A stretch of 64,000 nucleotides of DNA from Candidatus Saccharimonadota bacterium (GTDB lineage Bacteria; Patescibacteriota; Saccharimonadia; Saccharimonadales; Saccharimonadaceae). Location: NCBI GenBank assembly GCA_017430725.1, contig JAFRMK010000006.1, positions 50,333-114,332 of the forward strand, given 5' to 3'. This document shows, in pieces, positions 1 to 8,733 of the stretch. The first letter of the stretch is position 1. Every line of letters starts with the position of its first letter. A program made the translations under genes and the position numbers. The notes beneath the pieces were generated by a model. The model had not been told where the DNA came from. It saw only the letters and a list, made by a program, of their open reading frames with translations, and did no database searches.

Positions 1-1
1 G

Positions 2-1837
2 CTCATTATCGCGTCTGCTGAACCGGAAAATCCCTATGATGATATTCAAAATCCTTTCCAAATCTTTTATGACGGCGTAAACAGCGATTTTACGAGCACC
101 ACGATTGGCTTCAACATGGGTGGCGACGAACTAAGTAACGTTACGCTCACTTTGCACGGCATGACCTTTGAGAACGGCAAATCCGTCGTTGAGCGCAACG
201 ACCTTTTTGCCAACAACTCCGAAATCTATTATGAAGTAAGCGACCTCTTCGACCCAGAAACCATGCAAATCGTAATTCGGGGCGAGAGCCAATACCAAAC
301 CGTACTCGAGGTTGTTGACGGCCGAGTCAGCTTTGTCGGTTTAAACGTCCCTGGTGACTACGTGAACTTAACCATGGAAAGCAAGCGCGACGACGGCGAC
401 AATCCTGAGCCACGCCCTGATCACCCTGGCGAAGAGACTAGCGCCCAGATCACCATTACGAGTACGTCAGCATATGCGAAAAGCTACGCTAACGCCCGCA
501 TCGACCTGAACGCCCGCACCATTAATACTTCTGACTGCGACCCAGACACCGAGTGCGACACGCCAGATTCACTCACAATCAACGATTTCCGCTACAACTA
601 TGACGCCGAAAACGACAACGGCATGGTCACCTTTGACTTTGCGACGCTGTTTATTGAAAAATACGTCAATAAAATCACAATCAACAATGTCGACTACGAC
701 ATTCCAATCGACTACAGCGACGAGCTGAGCTGTCTTCAGGCCTACGATCATCAGCTCCTGGGCTTCTCGCTCCAGGTACCGAAGGCCGACGCTTATAATA
801 TCGTTGTCGATGTGACCCAGAATGAGGGGCGAGACGTCTGTATTAGCAACTTCCTCTGGACCAGCAATCCCGAACTTGCTGGCGAGGATATCTATATCGC
901 ACATTCGCGCCTCGAACTTGTCCGTCTCGAATGGATGCCACCAAACACCCCAGAAGAGGATGAAGATGAAGCCAGAGTCGTGCTCGAAGGCGAAGATTTG
1001 AACAATCTGCCAGAGTGGGCAAAGGAGCGGGGCATGGTGCTCGAATTTGACGACGGAAGCCGTAGAGAGGACAAAGTCGGCGAGCTAGTCGTTCCAGCCT
1101 TCACGCTTGCGACGATGCGCATCGTGCCAGAGTATGGTTACCAAGTCACCTCCTTTGGCATTAATGGCCAGAACGTCTTCACTGGCGACGCTATTTCCGA
1201 GTTCACCTTCAACGTTCACAAGGGCAACTTCCACCTTGGCGCTGAAGTTACGGCAGTCAAAGATGCCGTGAAGAGCGAAACCGCCAAAGTCACTTCTGGC
1301 TCCATTCAGCTCGGGGGCCTCGAAATCGATTCCGGCACAGCTGTTTTGACTGTTAGCGACGCAAATGTCAACAACACGCAAATTGCCAACTTCCAGAACG
1401 CTGCACCCGGTTATGAAGTTTCGACCTTCCTCGACGTTAACCTCGGCCAAGTCTTCTATAAGGGTGACGGCGACTCAGACAACTACTGGGACGGCGTTGA
1501 AATGAAGAACCTAGTCCACGACGCGACGGTTACCCTGCGTCTTACTGACGGCGTAGACGGCAACTCTGTTGTAATCATCCACGAAAAACACGACGGCACC
1601 TACGAAGTAATCCCGACAACTTACAACCCCGCCAATCATACCATCACCTTCAAGACCTCAAGCTTTTCAAACTACGCCATCGCTTCCACCACGACCGAGA
1701 ATGTATCTGATGGCTCCACGCCAAACACCAGCGACAGGATTCTGCCATTCGCGTTAATCTTCCTCGCTAGCGTATGCGGTGTGGTTTTCGCCATTCATCA
1801 CGTCCGCCAATCGCGCAACCGTGGCTCAAAGAACTAG
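2..1837 (+). CDS. C-terminal part of a large cell-surface protein (start lies upstream of window)
   Basis: The frame is already open at base 2, so the gene begins outside the window; about 611 residues are visible. The visible part is acidic and rich in Asn, Thr and Asp, as in secreted beta-rich wall proteins, and I see no enzymatic motif. A Ser/Thr-rich linker leads to TPNTSD, then a hydrophobic stretch of about 19 residues and a tail of Arg and Lys. That is the layout of a sortase sorting signal; TPNTSD looks like a divergent form of the NPQTxD tail of seven other proteins here. The stop codon abuts a recombinase remnant. Function beyond a wall-anchored or membrane-anchored adhesin-like protein is not inferable. 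Confidence 0.8.
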   Translation, partial: LIIASAEPENPYDDIQNPFQIFYDGVNSDFTSTTIGFNMGGDELSNVTLTLHGMTFENGKSVVERNDLFANNSEIYYEVSDLFDPETMQIVIRGESQYQTVLEVVDGRVSFVGLNVPGDYVNLTMESKRDDGDNPEPRPDHPGEETSAQITITSTSAYAKSYANARIDLNARTINTSDCDPDTECDTPDSLTINDFRYNYDAENDNGMVTFDFATLFIEKYVNKITINNVDYDIPIDYSDELSCLQAYDHQLLGFSLQVPKADAYNIVVDVTQNEGRDVCISNFLWTSNPELAGEDIYIAHSRLELVRLEWMPPNTPEEDEDEARVVLEGEDLNNLPEWAKERGMVLEFDDGSRREDKVGELVVPAFTLATMRIVPEYGYQVTSFGINGQNVFTGDAISEFTFNVHKGNFHLGAEVTAVKDAVKSETAKVTSGSIQLGGLEIDSGTAVLTVSDANVNNTQIANFQNAAPGYEVSTFLDVNLGQVFYKGDGDSDNYWDGVEMKNLVHDATVTLRLTDGVDGNSVVIIHEKHDGTYEVIPTTYNPANHTITFKTSSFSNYAIASTTTENVSDGSTPNTSDRILPFALIFLASVCGVVFAIHHVRQSRNRGSKN

Positions 1838-2190
1838 CCACTCATCTTGTCTGAGCCTCTTTACAAAAAACTACTAGACATGAGCCTTAGAGGACTAATA
1901 CAAGACGACGTATTTGAAGAAAAAGACCGCCAACTACGAGAAAGAATAGGAAAAATAAAAAAAAAGTAAATAAAGACGCGCAGGAACGCAATAAAAACTG
2001 GTACGAAAAAATAGGCAAGACACTAGAAACCATTAGAAGCCCTAAAGAAAAGATGGAGGCAGCCGAAAACTCAGGCGAACGAAGAGCAATACTACAAGCC
2101 ATTGGACCCGTAGCGAAGCCTGCAGAACGAAAAATTGGCACAAACCAAAATGAAAGGGCTTTAACAGCCATTTACAGAAGAAAAATGCCG
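1838..2190 (+). pseudogene. Remnant of a serine recombinase C-terminus (frameshifted)
   Basis: Two adjoining frames together read like the C-terminal coiled coil of large serine recombinases. The first, from 1838, includes LLDMSLRGLIQDDVFEEKD and stops at a TAA at about 1967-1969, just after an A-rich run. The second continues from about 1970 with NWYEKIGKTLETIRS and then GERRAILQAIG, the usual position of the family's Trp-containing helix and its 'R.I...lG' segment. The catalytic N-terminus is absent. It starts directly after the stop of the surface gene and ends just before a tRNA gene, so I read it as debris of an integrated element. Assignment is by pattern recognition only. Confidence 0.55.
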
Positions 2191-2213
2191 AAAAATCGGC
2201 TTTATATTCCTTT

Positions 2214-2289
2214 TGGTGGGGGCAGCTGGGTTCGAACCAGCGACCAATCGGTTATGAGCCGACTGCTCTAACCACTGAGCTATGCCCCC
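2214..2289 (-). tRNA. tRNA with CAU anticodon (elongator Met or Ile2)
   Basis: The minus strand folds as a complete 76-nt cloverleaf: acceptor GGGGGCA pairs with TGCCCCC, discriminator A, CCA is encoded. The anticodon stem TCGG/CCGA encloses CTCATAA, giving CAU. CAU is read by elongator Met or, after lysidine modification, by Ile2; the anticodon-to-T-arm region resembles E. coli Ile2, so I leave the identity open. Confidence 0.93.
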
Positions 2290-2316
2290 ACATCTTCCAA
2301 GTATAGCAAAAACAGA

Positions 2317-2325
2317 TGATATAAT
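2317..2325 (+). promoter_or_regulatory. Extended -10 promoter (TGATATAAT), leaderless start of the following gene
   Basis: TGATATAAT ends 6 nt before the GTG at 2332. With a normal 6-7 nt gap from -10 to +1, the transcript would begin at the start codon. No good -35 is seen. Confidence 0.7.
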
Positions 2326-2331
2326 AAAATT

Positions 2332-2748
2332 GTGCAGAAACTAAAAACCAAACTTCGTCAGTTGCGCTATATGTTGAAAAATGAGGTGCTGACCTTGTCG
2401 CACCTGAGCCTGATTGGCATTTTGGTACTTTTTGTGTGGTGGACGGCAAGCGCCGTAAACTCGATGAGTCTGAACTGGACCCTGCAACAGCGCCTTGCCG
2501 AGCGTCGGGTTCAGAAGTCCAAGCTCGAAATTGAGGTCGAAACGTTGCGCCTGGAGCAAGAATACCTCAAGTCCGCCGAATATCAAGAATATATGGCACG
2601 CGCCAAGCAGAATCGCATGGCGCCGGGAGAGACCATGGTCATTTTGCCGCAGAACAGCGAGGCGGCCAAAAACAAGTACAAAACCCCGGACGAGACCAAC
2701 AAGCTTCGCAGCAATCTCGAACAGTGGCTGAACTTCCTGTTCGGCTAG
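2332..2748 (+). CDS. DivIC/FtsB-like septum formation initiator
   Basis: The 138-residue product has one membrane segment (about residues 24-45, ending near ASAVNSM) followed by a Leu/Glu/Arg-rich coiled coil and a short C-terminal domain with the pattern RMAPGETMVI, which matches the DivIC/FtsB bitopic division proteins. In that family the coiled coil pairs with FtsL and recruits FtsQ/DivIB at the septum. The GTG start is supported by the -10 box exactly 6 nt upstream; an ATG at 2371 is the alternative but would cut into the region before the membrane helix. It stands alone, followed by the initiator tRNA. Confidence 0.8.
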   Translation: MQKLKTKLRQLRYMLKNEVLTLSHLSLIGILVLFVWWTASAVNSMSLNWTLQQRLAERRVQKSKLEIEVETLRLEQEYLKSAEYQEYMARAKQNRMAPGETMVILPQNSEAAKNKYKTPDETNKLRSNLEQWLNFLFG

Positions 2749-2751
2749 TTC

Positions 2752-2780
2752 TTGACTTTACGCGAATTTTGGGGTACAAT
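2752..2780 (+). promoter_or_regulatory. Sigma70-type promoter of the initiator tRNA
   Basis: TTGACT (2752-2757), a 17-nt spacer and TACAAT (2775-2780) lie 12 nt before the tRNA 5' end. Confidence 0.8.
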
Positions 2781-2791
2781 TATAAGCACGT

Positions 2792-2868
2792 CGCGGGGTA
2801 GAGCAGTCTGGTAGCTCGTCTGGCCCATAACCAGAAGGTCGTTGGTTCAAATCCAACCCCCGCCACCA
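2792..2868 (+). tRNA. Initiator tRNA-fMet (CAU), with unusual anticodon arm
   Basis: The 77-nt gene is almost superimposable on E. coli tRNA-fMet, including GTAGCTCGTC and GAAGGTCG around the anticodon arm, and encodes CCA. Position 1 is C and position 72 is C, so the unpaired 1:72 hallmark of initiators is kept but as C:C instead of C:A. The three G-C pairs of the anticodon stem are reduced: 29-41 is T-A. Position 33, nearly always T, is C (loop CCCATAA). Confidence 0.95.
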
Positions 2869-2902
2869 TATTTAGACTACATGTTGAACATGCACAATAA
2901 TA

Positions 2903-2925
2903 ATCCCCGTAACAGGGGTATTTTT
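2903..2925 (+). terminator. Possible weak terminator after tRNA-fMet
   Basis: CCCC and GGGG pair around a 6-nt loop and are followed by TATTTTT. The 4-bp stem is short, so confidence is low. Confidence 0.35.
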
Positions 2926-2964
2926 GTTGCTTTTGTCTAATTTTTGAGTTGTTTTTAGTCCGCT

Positions 2965-3007
2965 AACCATAAACGAAATGGGTCATAAAATACCCAAGCC
3001 GTTACAA
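2965..3007 (+). repeat. Left arm of a 43-nt imperfect inverted repeat
   Basis: This stretch matches the reverse complement of 8679-8721 at 41 of 43 positions (both include ACCATAAACGAAA and ATAAAATACCCAAGCCGTTA). The arms enclose about 5.7 kb holding two surface genes and the DUF4143 ATPase. A weaker relative lies near 7092-7117. Confidence 0.85.
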
Positions 3008-3040
3008 TTTGTTTCGCTAGTGTTTAAAGCCGTTACAGGG

Positions 3041-3066
3041 CGATACAAAAACGATACAAAAACGAT
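3041..3066 (+). repeat. 11-nt direct tandem repeat in the upstream region of a surface gene
   Basis: CGATACAAAAA occurs twice in direct succession and is followed by a third CGAT. It lies about 20 nt upstream of the -35 of the next gene and could be a regulator site or simple slippage product. The 2869-3215 gap otherwise holds only the weak terminator, the inverted repeat arm and the promoter. Confidence 0.6.
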
Positions 3067-3086
3067 CCGTTAATACTTTTGAACTA

Positions 3087-3143
3087 TTGCCAAAACCATA
3101 AACATGTTGTATATTACGGACAGTGTTGGAGTAAAATAAAAAC
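3087..3143 (+). promoter_or_regulatory. Promoter and conserved leader of NPQTxD surface gene (copy 1)
   Basis: TTGCCA (3087-3092), a 17-nt spacer and TATATT (3110-3115) form a good promoter. The block from -35 through the early leader, including AGTGTTGGAGTAAAA, is repeated with high identity upstream of the minus-strand surface operon (15072 down to about 15015). Conservation includes the spacer and leader, so it marks a recent duplication or a shared regulatory site. Confidence 0.75.
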
Positions 3144-3215
3144 TTAATTAATAACGGCTGAGCCCTGGAGTGAAGCAGCGGATTGCCGTCGGCCGTTTGA
3201 GGATATCTATACCCC

Positions 3216-5336
3216 ATGAAATCATTATTGAAGCCAATCCTCTTGGCGGTTGCCGGGATTTTTATCGGAAGCCTCCTATCTCCGTCCAGTGCTAGTGCAT
3301 CAGATGGCTTTATGATACCTGGCTTTAATGGCATTCCTCTGACGTTTTCGGATAATATAAGGGATAAACTTCCAACTCTCTCGCAAAACAATGGCTGTGG
3401 CACCGCCGACGCGAGCTCTTCCGTAAATTGCAATCTCGAGTCTGAAGATAGGGGCACTATTCTACCAAATGAAACGCCAAAAACGATGAATAACTGGGGC
3501 CATGACGGTAAAGGGATAATATTTGCGGATAGTAACACTTATCTTAAAGATAAAAGTGGCCAGACCGATCCTCAAGCTCGAACTGCACATAGCGGAGACC
3601 TTATTGGCTATTCGGTCAAAGTTGAGGCCACTAACTGGTATAACGGGGGAGAGGAAACGTTACCCTTCTACAGATACCAAGTGAAGGTGGGGCTAGAAGA
3701 GGGGATGACGGTCGATCCGTCCACTATTGTCGCATCGGTCGGCGGGGATAGATTAAATACATCTGAATATGAATACGAAATTAGCGATTCAAGCGGTGGA
3801 TACTATACCGGTTTTTATTCGGATAATGTGCAGGTTCTTACGATTACGATCCCTTGGGCAACATACACGCGAACTGCTCAAATGTATGGCCCTAATACGA
3901 TTGACGGCTTTATCTACTCATTGGACGAATTTATTTATGAGGATAACTCAACAATCGAGGTTACTTTTTCTGCAAAAGTCGACAAAGATACCGGCTCACT
4001 CTCAGCAAAAGCCGCTTTTCGGGGCGGATTAATAACAAACAAAGTGACGATGGAGCTAGGCAGTGACAACATAGAGAGCCTTTCAATCGATTCTGAAAAC
4101 GGAACTATTCCTACTGCAACAGCATGGCTAGACGGAGGCCTACTAATAAAGCGCATAGGCGTCGACGGCCAGCCGGTGGAGGGCGCAAAATATGTTATTA
4201 ATGACGTCAAAGCGAGCCTTAGCGACAGAGGCGAATACGAATATGATCCTTTGGGCGACATAACGGAATTTGTAACAAACGAAAAAGGCGAAGCGATAAT
4301 AAAAAACGTCCCCATTGGGACATATTCCGTGACGGAAGTTAGCTCTCCAGACGGAAGTGTAGCTCAAACACATACGATAGCTCATAATCTCGAAAAAGAT
4401 CTTTTGCCCACGCAGTATGGCGAGAGGAACTATAGTTTCAATCTGTTCAATGAAAAAGGAACGGATGTGACAGACTGTATTGAAAAATTTTCTGATGGAA
4501 CAAAGGCTCTAAACTATTTATGTGTCTATAGGATAGCCGCCGGATACGATATGGGAGACGGCATGGCATATTATGACGAAGAAAAACAATCCTACGCATC
4601 TCTTCTTGGAGATGTGGTCAAGGAGGGGGAGGAGTATATTATAGGCGGTGCGGACGGAGCTCACATGGAATACAGTCCAGAACTCGGACGCTATAGATTT
4701 GCAATGTCGCTAAGCGACACCCTTGGAGAAATGTCTTCGGGTAGCGATTCTGGCCTCTCGACAAAGCTTAACGTTGAGAAAAATGCTGACGGAACTGCAT
4801 CATTTTCGATGTTCGGTATCATTTTTAATGACCTACCTTTCGATGAAAAAACGAACTGCTATAGCGGAACTACTGAACAAAACGGGTCGTCGCACGAGTT
4901 TTCTTTCTGCGAAGACGGTGACGGTTATTTAGTTAGGAGTGGAAACGAATCTTCATATCTTTTGGCAAAAAAGGTCAATGATAATGAATACGATCTGAAC
5001 TATGACGTTTTATATTATGACATCGAGGAAATTGACGACAGTACCATAAAAATAGGAATGTACCTGCCAATGCTATGGAGCAAGTATCTAGATACCTATC
5101 TCGTTTCACCAGCAGGAAGCGATATAGAACTTGTAGCAATGGATTTTTCATATCGTGAAATCATGGCGACCAGCTACCTATTTGTTGGCATCCCGTTAAA
5201 CGATGAAACTACACCCGAAGAAATTCCATCTAACCCTCAAACCACCGACCCCATCCTCCTCCCCCTGATAACCCTCACCGCACTTGGCCTAACGATTCTT
5301 GCTTCAAAACAACTAGCCTTAAAGGGGAGGAAATAG
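3216..5336 (+). CDS. Secreted NPQTxD surface protein with SpaA-like domain
   Basis: The 706-residue product has a signal peptide (about 1-28, ending SSASA), a region with WGHDGKGIIF near residue 92, a SpaA/Cna-B-like prealbumin domain at about 307-390 (LLIKRIGVDGQPVEGAKY to VTEVSSPDG) and a C-terminal half with Tyr-Asp and CYSG...CEDGDGY elements. It ends with NPQTTD at about 673, a hydrophobic segment and KGRK, the layout of a sortase signal. It is paralogous to the three minus-strand genes at 8734-14954 and shares their promoter sequence. The position that carries the isopeptide Lys in Cna-B domains appears to be Arg here, so the internal crosslink is doubtful. Role is presumably in attachment or envelope display; the ligand is unknown. 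Confidence 0.88.
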   Translation: MKSLLKPILLAVAGIFIGSLLSPSSASASDGFMIPGFNGIPLTFSDNIRDKLPTLSQNNGCGTADASSSVNCNLESEDRGTILPNETPKTMNNWGHDGKGIIFADSNTYLKDKSGQTDPQARTAHSGDLIGYSVKVEATNWYNGGEETLPFYRYQVKVGLEEGMTVDPSTIVASVGGDRLNTSEYEYEISDSSGGYYTGFYSDNVQVLTITIPWATYTRTAQMYGPNTIDGFIYSLDEFIYEDNSTIEVTFSAKVDKDTGSLSAKAAFRGGLITNKVTMELGSDNIESLSIDSENGTIPTATAWLDGGLLIKRIGVDGQPVEGAKYVINDVKASLSDRGEYEYDPLGDITEFVTNEKGEAIIKNVPIGTYSVTEVSSPDGSVAQTHTIAHNLEKDLLPTQYGERNYSFNLFNEKGTDVTDCIEKFSDGTKALNYLCVYRIAAGYDMGDGMAYYDEEKQSYASLLGDVVKEGEEYIIGGADGAHMEYSPELGRYRFAMSLSDTLGEMSSGSDSGLSTKLNVEKNADGTASFSMFGIIFNDLPFDEKTNCYSGTTEQNGSSHEFSFCEDGDGYLVRSGNESSYLLAKKVNDNEYDLNYDVLYYDIEEIDDSTIKIGMYLPMLWSKYLDTYLVSPAGSDIELVAMDFSYREIMATSYLFVGIPLNDETTPEEIPSNPQTTDPILLPLITLTALGLTILASKQLALKGRK

Positions 5337-5346
5337 GGGAGAGACT

Positions 5347-7043
5347 ATGAGAACTACTAAACTGGCAAGCTACCTACTAGCCACTGCCGTCATGGCCGTC
5401 AGCCCGTTTACGGCTTTCGCCACCGAAGGCTCCGGCACGGCACCAACGGTCTCTCCTTTTACGATTACCTCGCCTCCAAAGCGGACAAGGATACCGTGAT
5501 AGATTTCAATGAAGCGCCGGCGACGGGGAATGAAGTCAACAACGATTTTGGCACGACCATACCGGTGAGTGATATCGGTGGCCTCTACATGCTTCAATCC
5601 ACTAAAGACGACGAGAAGCCAGTCTATTTCTACCGTGGGAATGTGAAAGACAACAACGTCATCCTGAACGACTTCTGCTGGCTGATGGTTCGGACGACCG
5701 AAACTGGGGGCACGAAACTCATCTATAACGGCACGCCAACTGAAGACGGGCAGTGCTTGGGCGATCCGGATTGGACAATCGAGAGCCTCGAAAGTGCATA
5801 TACCTCTTCTGGCCTTACTTCCGTGCCTAAAACAAATATCGGCATCTCAAAGTTTAATAACAAAATGAACTCCCCGGCAGATCTTTACTATATGTACGGT
5901 GAACGGTTTGAGTCCCAGAAAATAACTTTCAGCTCAGGAACGTATTTCGGCAATGACGTCGAATATGTAAACAGAGCCTATACGCTGAAGGATACGGTGA
6001 CGGTCAGTAACTATAACGAGTCTCTCGTTGCCTCAAATGGCCACCATTATTCTTGCACAACAACCAGCACTACGTGTTCGACCGTCCATTATGCAACTTA
6101 TCCGATTAACTCAAGTTATGGTTATTTTATTACGCTTTCTAATGGCGATACTTACGAGACCGCCTTGGAAAAAATGATGACCAACGAAAATGAATCAACC
6201 GCAAAACGGACAATTGAACGGTGGTTTTCTTCGAATATGGTGGATGCCATTGATTTACTGGAAGATACGACGTGGAATAGCCAAAAGGCATTCGAATCTG
6301 GTACGCTTAGATCAAAAAATGTCAATACTAAGAGCGAATATGACGAATATAATATTTCAAAGGAGATAATCGATGCCTATTATTACGGGATTGAGCGGGA
6401 TGATAGAAACGCTTTGCCCCTAATGCATGAACTCCTTCCAGAAGATGACGATAACAGCGAAGGGCAAAACTCCTCGATAGACTACAATATCGAATACCTT
6501 GGTTATAATTCTCACGTGTCGCTTGGTTGTCCTGTAAAAAAAGATTGCTATACAGTTGATTCTACGGACGGAAATGGAGCACTCTCGTATCCCGTTGGGA
6601 TGTTGACTACCTCTGAAATGCTACTGGCGGGCAATGGCTATCCTAGCATGGTTGAGGGAACGTATCTTGACGACGATTCGATATGGTGGCTACTGACTCC
6701 GTTCATGTTTGTGGGCAGTTCGGGAGGCGTAGGAGACTTTTTCGGGCCTTATGGGCAGGCAATGTGCGCCAATCCAGACAAGAGCTATGGGCTTCGCCCC
6801 GCAGTATCTTTGAATAATATGGTTGTTGCGCTTGAAGGAGACGGGAGCCCGTCATCTCCGTTTGCGAATTTGATGGTTGTTTCTGACGAAGAAGAGACGC
6901 CTAGTTCTGAAACTAAGGAGGATGAGGAAGAGGCTACGCCCATAAACCCCCAAACCTCCGACACTCTCATCAAAGCCGCCTGCATCATCCTCGCCACGAC
7001 AACTTCCGCATATATTATCGGGCGTAAACTCTCTCGCAGATAG
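5347..7043 (+). pseudogene. NPQTxD surface protein gene with a frameshift after the signal peptide
   Basis: An ATG at 5347, after the AGGGGAG at 5336-5342, opens a clear signal peptide (KLASYLLATAVMAVSPFTAFA), but that frame stops at 5494. The rest reads in another frame from about 5445 to 7043, with YDYLASKADK directly before the GTG at 5496, so the two parts join if one T is added to the TTTT run at 5457-5460. The body is rich in Tyr, Asn and Asp with DFCWLMVRTTETGG and YGLRPAVSL, and ends NPQTSD, hydrophobic segment, RKLSRR. It lacks the SpaA-like domain of its neighbours. It may be a true mutation, a slippage-controlled switch, or a homopolymer base-call error; the intact downstream frame (515 codons) suggests a recent or artefactual event. 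Confidence 0.75.
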
Positions 7044-7188
7044 ATTGAATCCGTTCCTGTATAGACATTAATCTCGGGACATTTTGATGGGGGCGTAACG
7101 GCTTGTAGCGGCTTGGGGCCATTCCTGCACTTTCTACGATTTGGGCTCTATAGAGAAGACGCCATTTACATTAGGCCTCGCTTTTTGC

Positions 7189-7266
7189 GGAAAAAGTGTA
7201 CATAAGCACATTAAATCCGCCGAATTAGTGCGTTTTTCTACACTTTTTCCTAGAAAATAGTATAAT
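7189..7266 (+). promoter_or_regulatory. Promoter with a 12-bp inverted repeat (putative operator)
   Basis: GGAAAAAGTGTA (7189-7200) and its exact reverse complement TACACTTTTTCC (7239-7250) are 38 nt apart. TATAAT (7261-7266) follows, so the right arm covers the -35 position. This fits a repressor bound at two half-sites or a looped dimer. It precedes the DUF4143 ATPase gene. Confidence 0.6.
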
Positions 7267-7293
7267 CAGGGCGTAATCAATGAAGGAATTAAT

Positions 7294-8622
7294 ATGTATC
7301 GGAGCAAAATTGAATCACTCGTTGCGTGGAAGAACTCGACAAGGCGGAAACCCCTCATCTTAAACGGAGCAAGGCAGGTTGGGAAGACCTGGCTGTTGAG
7401 AGAGTTTGGTGAGCGATACTACGATTCGGTGGCATATATTAATTTAGACAATAATGAAACAGCCAAGCGGTTGTTCGATCTGGACTTCGATATTGAGCGC
7501 ATCATCAATGGGCTCGAGCTGCTCTCTGGTATCAAAATCATGCCGGGCAATACCATTATCGTCTTGGATGAAATACAGGAGTGCCCCAAGGCACTGGCTT
7601 CGTTGAAATACTTCTATGAAACAGCACCAGATTACCATGTTGCGGTAGCGGGCAGTCTACTTGGCGTCGCAAAACATGCGGGAACATCATATCCGGTGGG
7701 GAAAGTCCAAACCATTGACCTCCACCCTCTGACGTTTTCAGAGTTTGTTCGTGCGAGCGCCAGTTCCTCGCTCGCCGATGCTCTGGACAGAGCCGACCTG
7801 ACTTCACTTGAGCCTTTCCACGCAAAGCTGATTGATCTGCTGAAACACTATCTCGTCATTGGCGGAATGCCTGAAGTGGTCCAATCGTACGTTGACGAGG
7901 GAAATGTTCTAGCCGTGCGCAAGATTCAAAAACAAATCCTCCGGGATTATGAAGGGGATTTTTCTAAGCACGCCCCATACAATCTTACGCCGAGGCTACT
8001 CGAGATTTTCAATATTATTCCGGCAGAATTGGCGAAAGAGAACAAAAAATTCATCTTTAAAATGATTCGAACGGGCGCAAGGGCCGCCGAGTATGAAAGC
8101 GCACTTTTGTGGCTTGAGGACGCAGGGGTTGTTCGGCGCGTACATCGGGTAAGTGCGGCTAAAATGCCCCTTAAGGCGTACGCAGAACGTGAAGCGTTCA
8201 AGCTCTACCTGTCCGATGTTGGTCTGCTCGGCGCGCAGGCAGACTTAGCACCTGAAGTCATTCTTGAGGGTGACCGCTTGTTTACTGAGTTTAAGGGCGC
8301 CATGGCGGAACAATTCGCCCTTCAGGAGTTGGTCGCCACCGGCTATAAACCCCTCTACTACAAAAAAGATAAACCAAGTCGTGAGGTAGATTACATTCTG
8401 GATCTAGGACACCAATTGTTGCCATTGGAAATCAAATCTGGAAAAGGCTCTTCGGGCAAGTCTCTCGCCGAGTTCGTAGAAGAAAACTCGATTTCTCGAG
8501 CGTTCAAACTCACTACTCAGACCCTCCACATCCGCAGAACAAGTGCTATAGACTACGTGCCACTCTACCTGTGCTCAAAGGTAAAAGAAATATCCGAATT
8601 AACCAAACGGGAAGCTGGTTAG
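7294..8622 (+). CDS. AAA family ATPase with DUF4143 domain
   Basis: The 442-residue product starts at ATG after AAGGA. It has an N-terminal AAA_14-type ATPase domain: Walker A GARQVGKT near residue 24, Walker B-like IIVLDEIQEC near residue 89, and AVAGSLLGVA sensor segment. The C-terminal half carries DUF4143 features (YLSDVGLLGA, EFKGAMAEQFALQEL, EVDYILD and LPLEIKSG), a fold resembling restriction-type nucleases with D and E-x-K. This family is common as scattered, horizontally moved single genes in bacteria and archaea; its biological role is not established. It sits between NPQTxD genes, inside the 43-nt inverted repeats. Confidence 0.88.
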   Translation: MYRSKIESLVAWKNSTRRKPLILNGARQVGKTWLLREFGERYYDSVAYINLDNNETAKRLFDLDFDIERIINGLELLSGIKIMPGNTIIVLDEIQECPKALASLKYFYETAPDYHVAVAGSLLGVAKHAGTSYPVGKVQTIDLHPLTFSEFVRASASSSLADALDRADLTSLEPFHAKLIDLLKHYLVIGGMPEVVQSYVDEGNVLAVRKIQKQILRDYEGDFSKHAPYNLTPRLLEIFNIIPAELAKENKKFIFKMIRTGARAAEYESALLWLEDAGVVRRVHRVSAAKMPLKAYAEREAFKLYLSDVGLLGAQADLAPEVILEGDRLFTEFKGAMAEQFALQELVATGYKPLYYKKDKPSREVDYILDLGHQLLPLEIKSGKGSSGKSLAEFVEENSISRAFKLTTQTLHIRRTSAIDYVPLYLCSKVKEISELTKREAG

Positions 8623-8678
8623 GAGATTCAAAATAAAAGTAACAGGGGAGTGTAACGGCTTGTAACGGCATGTACGGC

Positions 8679-8721
8679 TTGTAACGGCTTGGGTATTTTA
8701 TGGCCCGTTTCGTTTATGGTT
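8679..8721 (-). repeat. Right arm of the 43-nt imperfect inverted repeat
   Basis: Reverse complement of 2965-3007 with two differences. It lies between the convergent ends of the ATPase gene and the surface gene on the minus strand, and is preceded by additional TGTAACGGCT-type copies (8651-8690). Confidence 0.85.
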
Positions 8722-8733
8722 TTGGCTTGGTGT

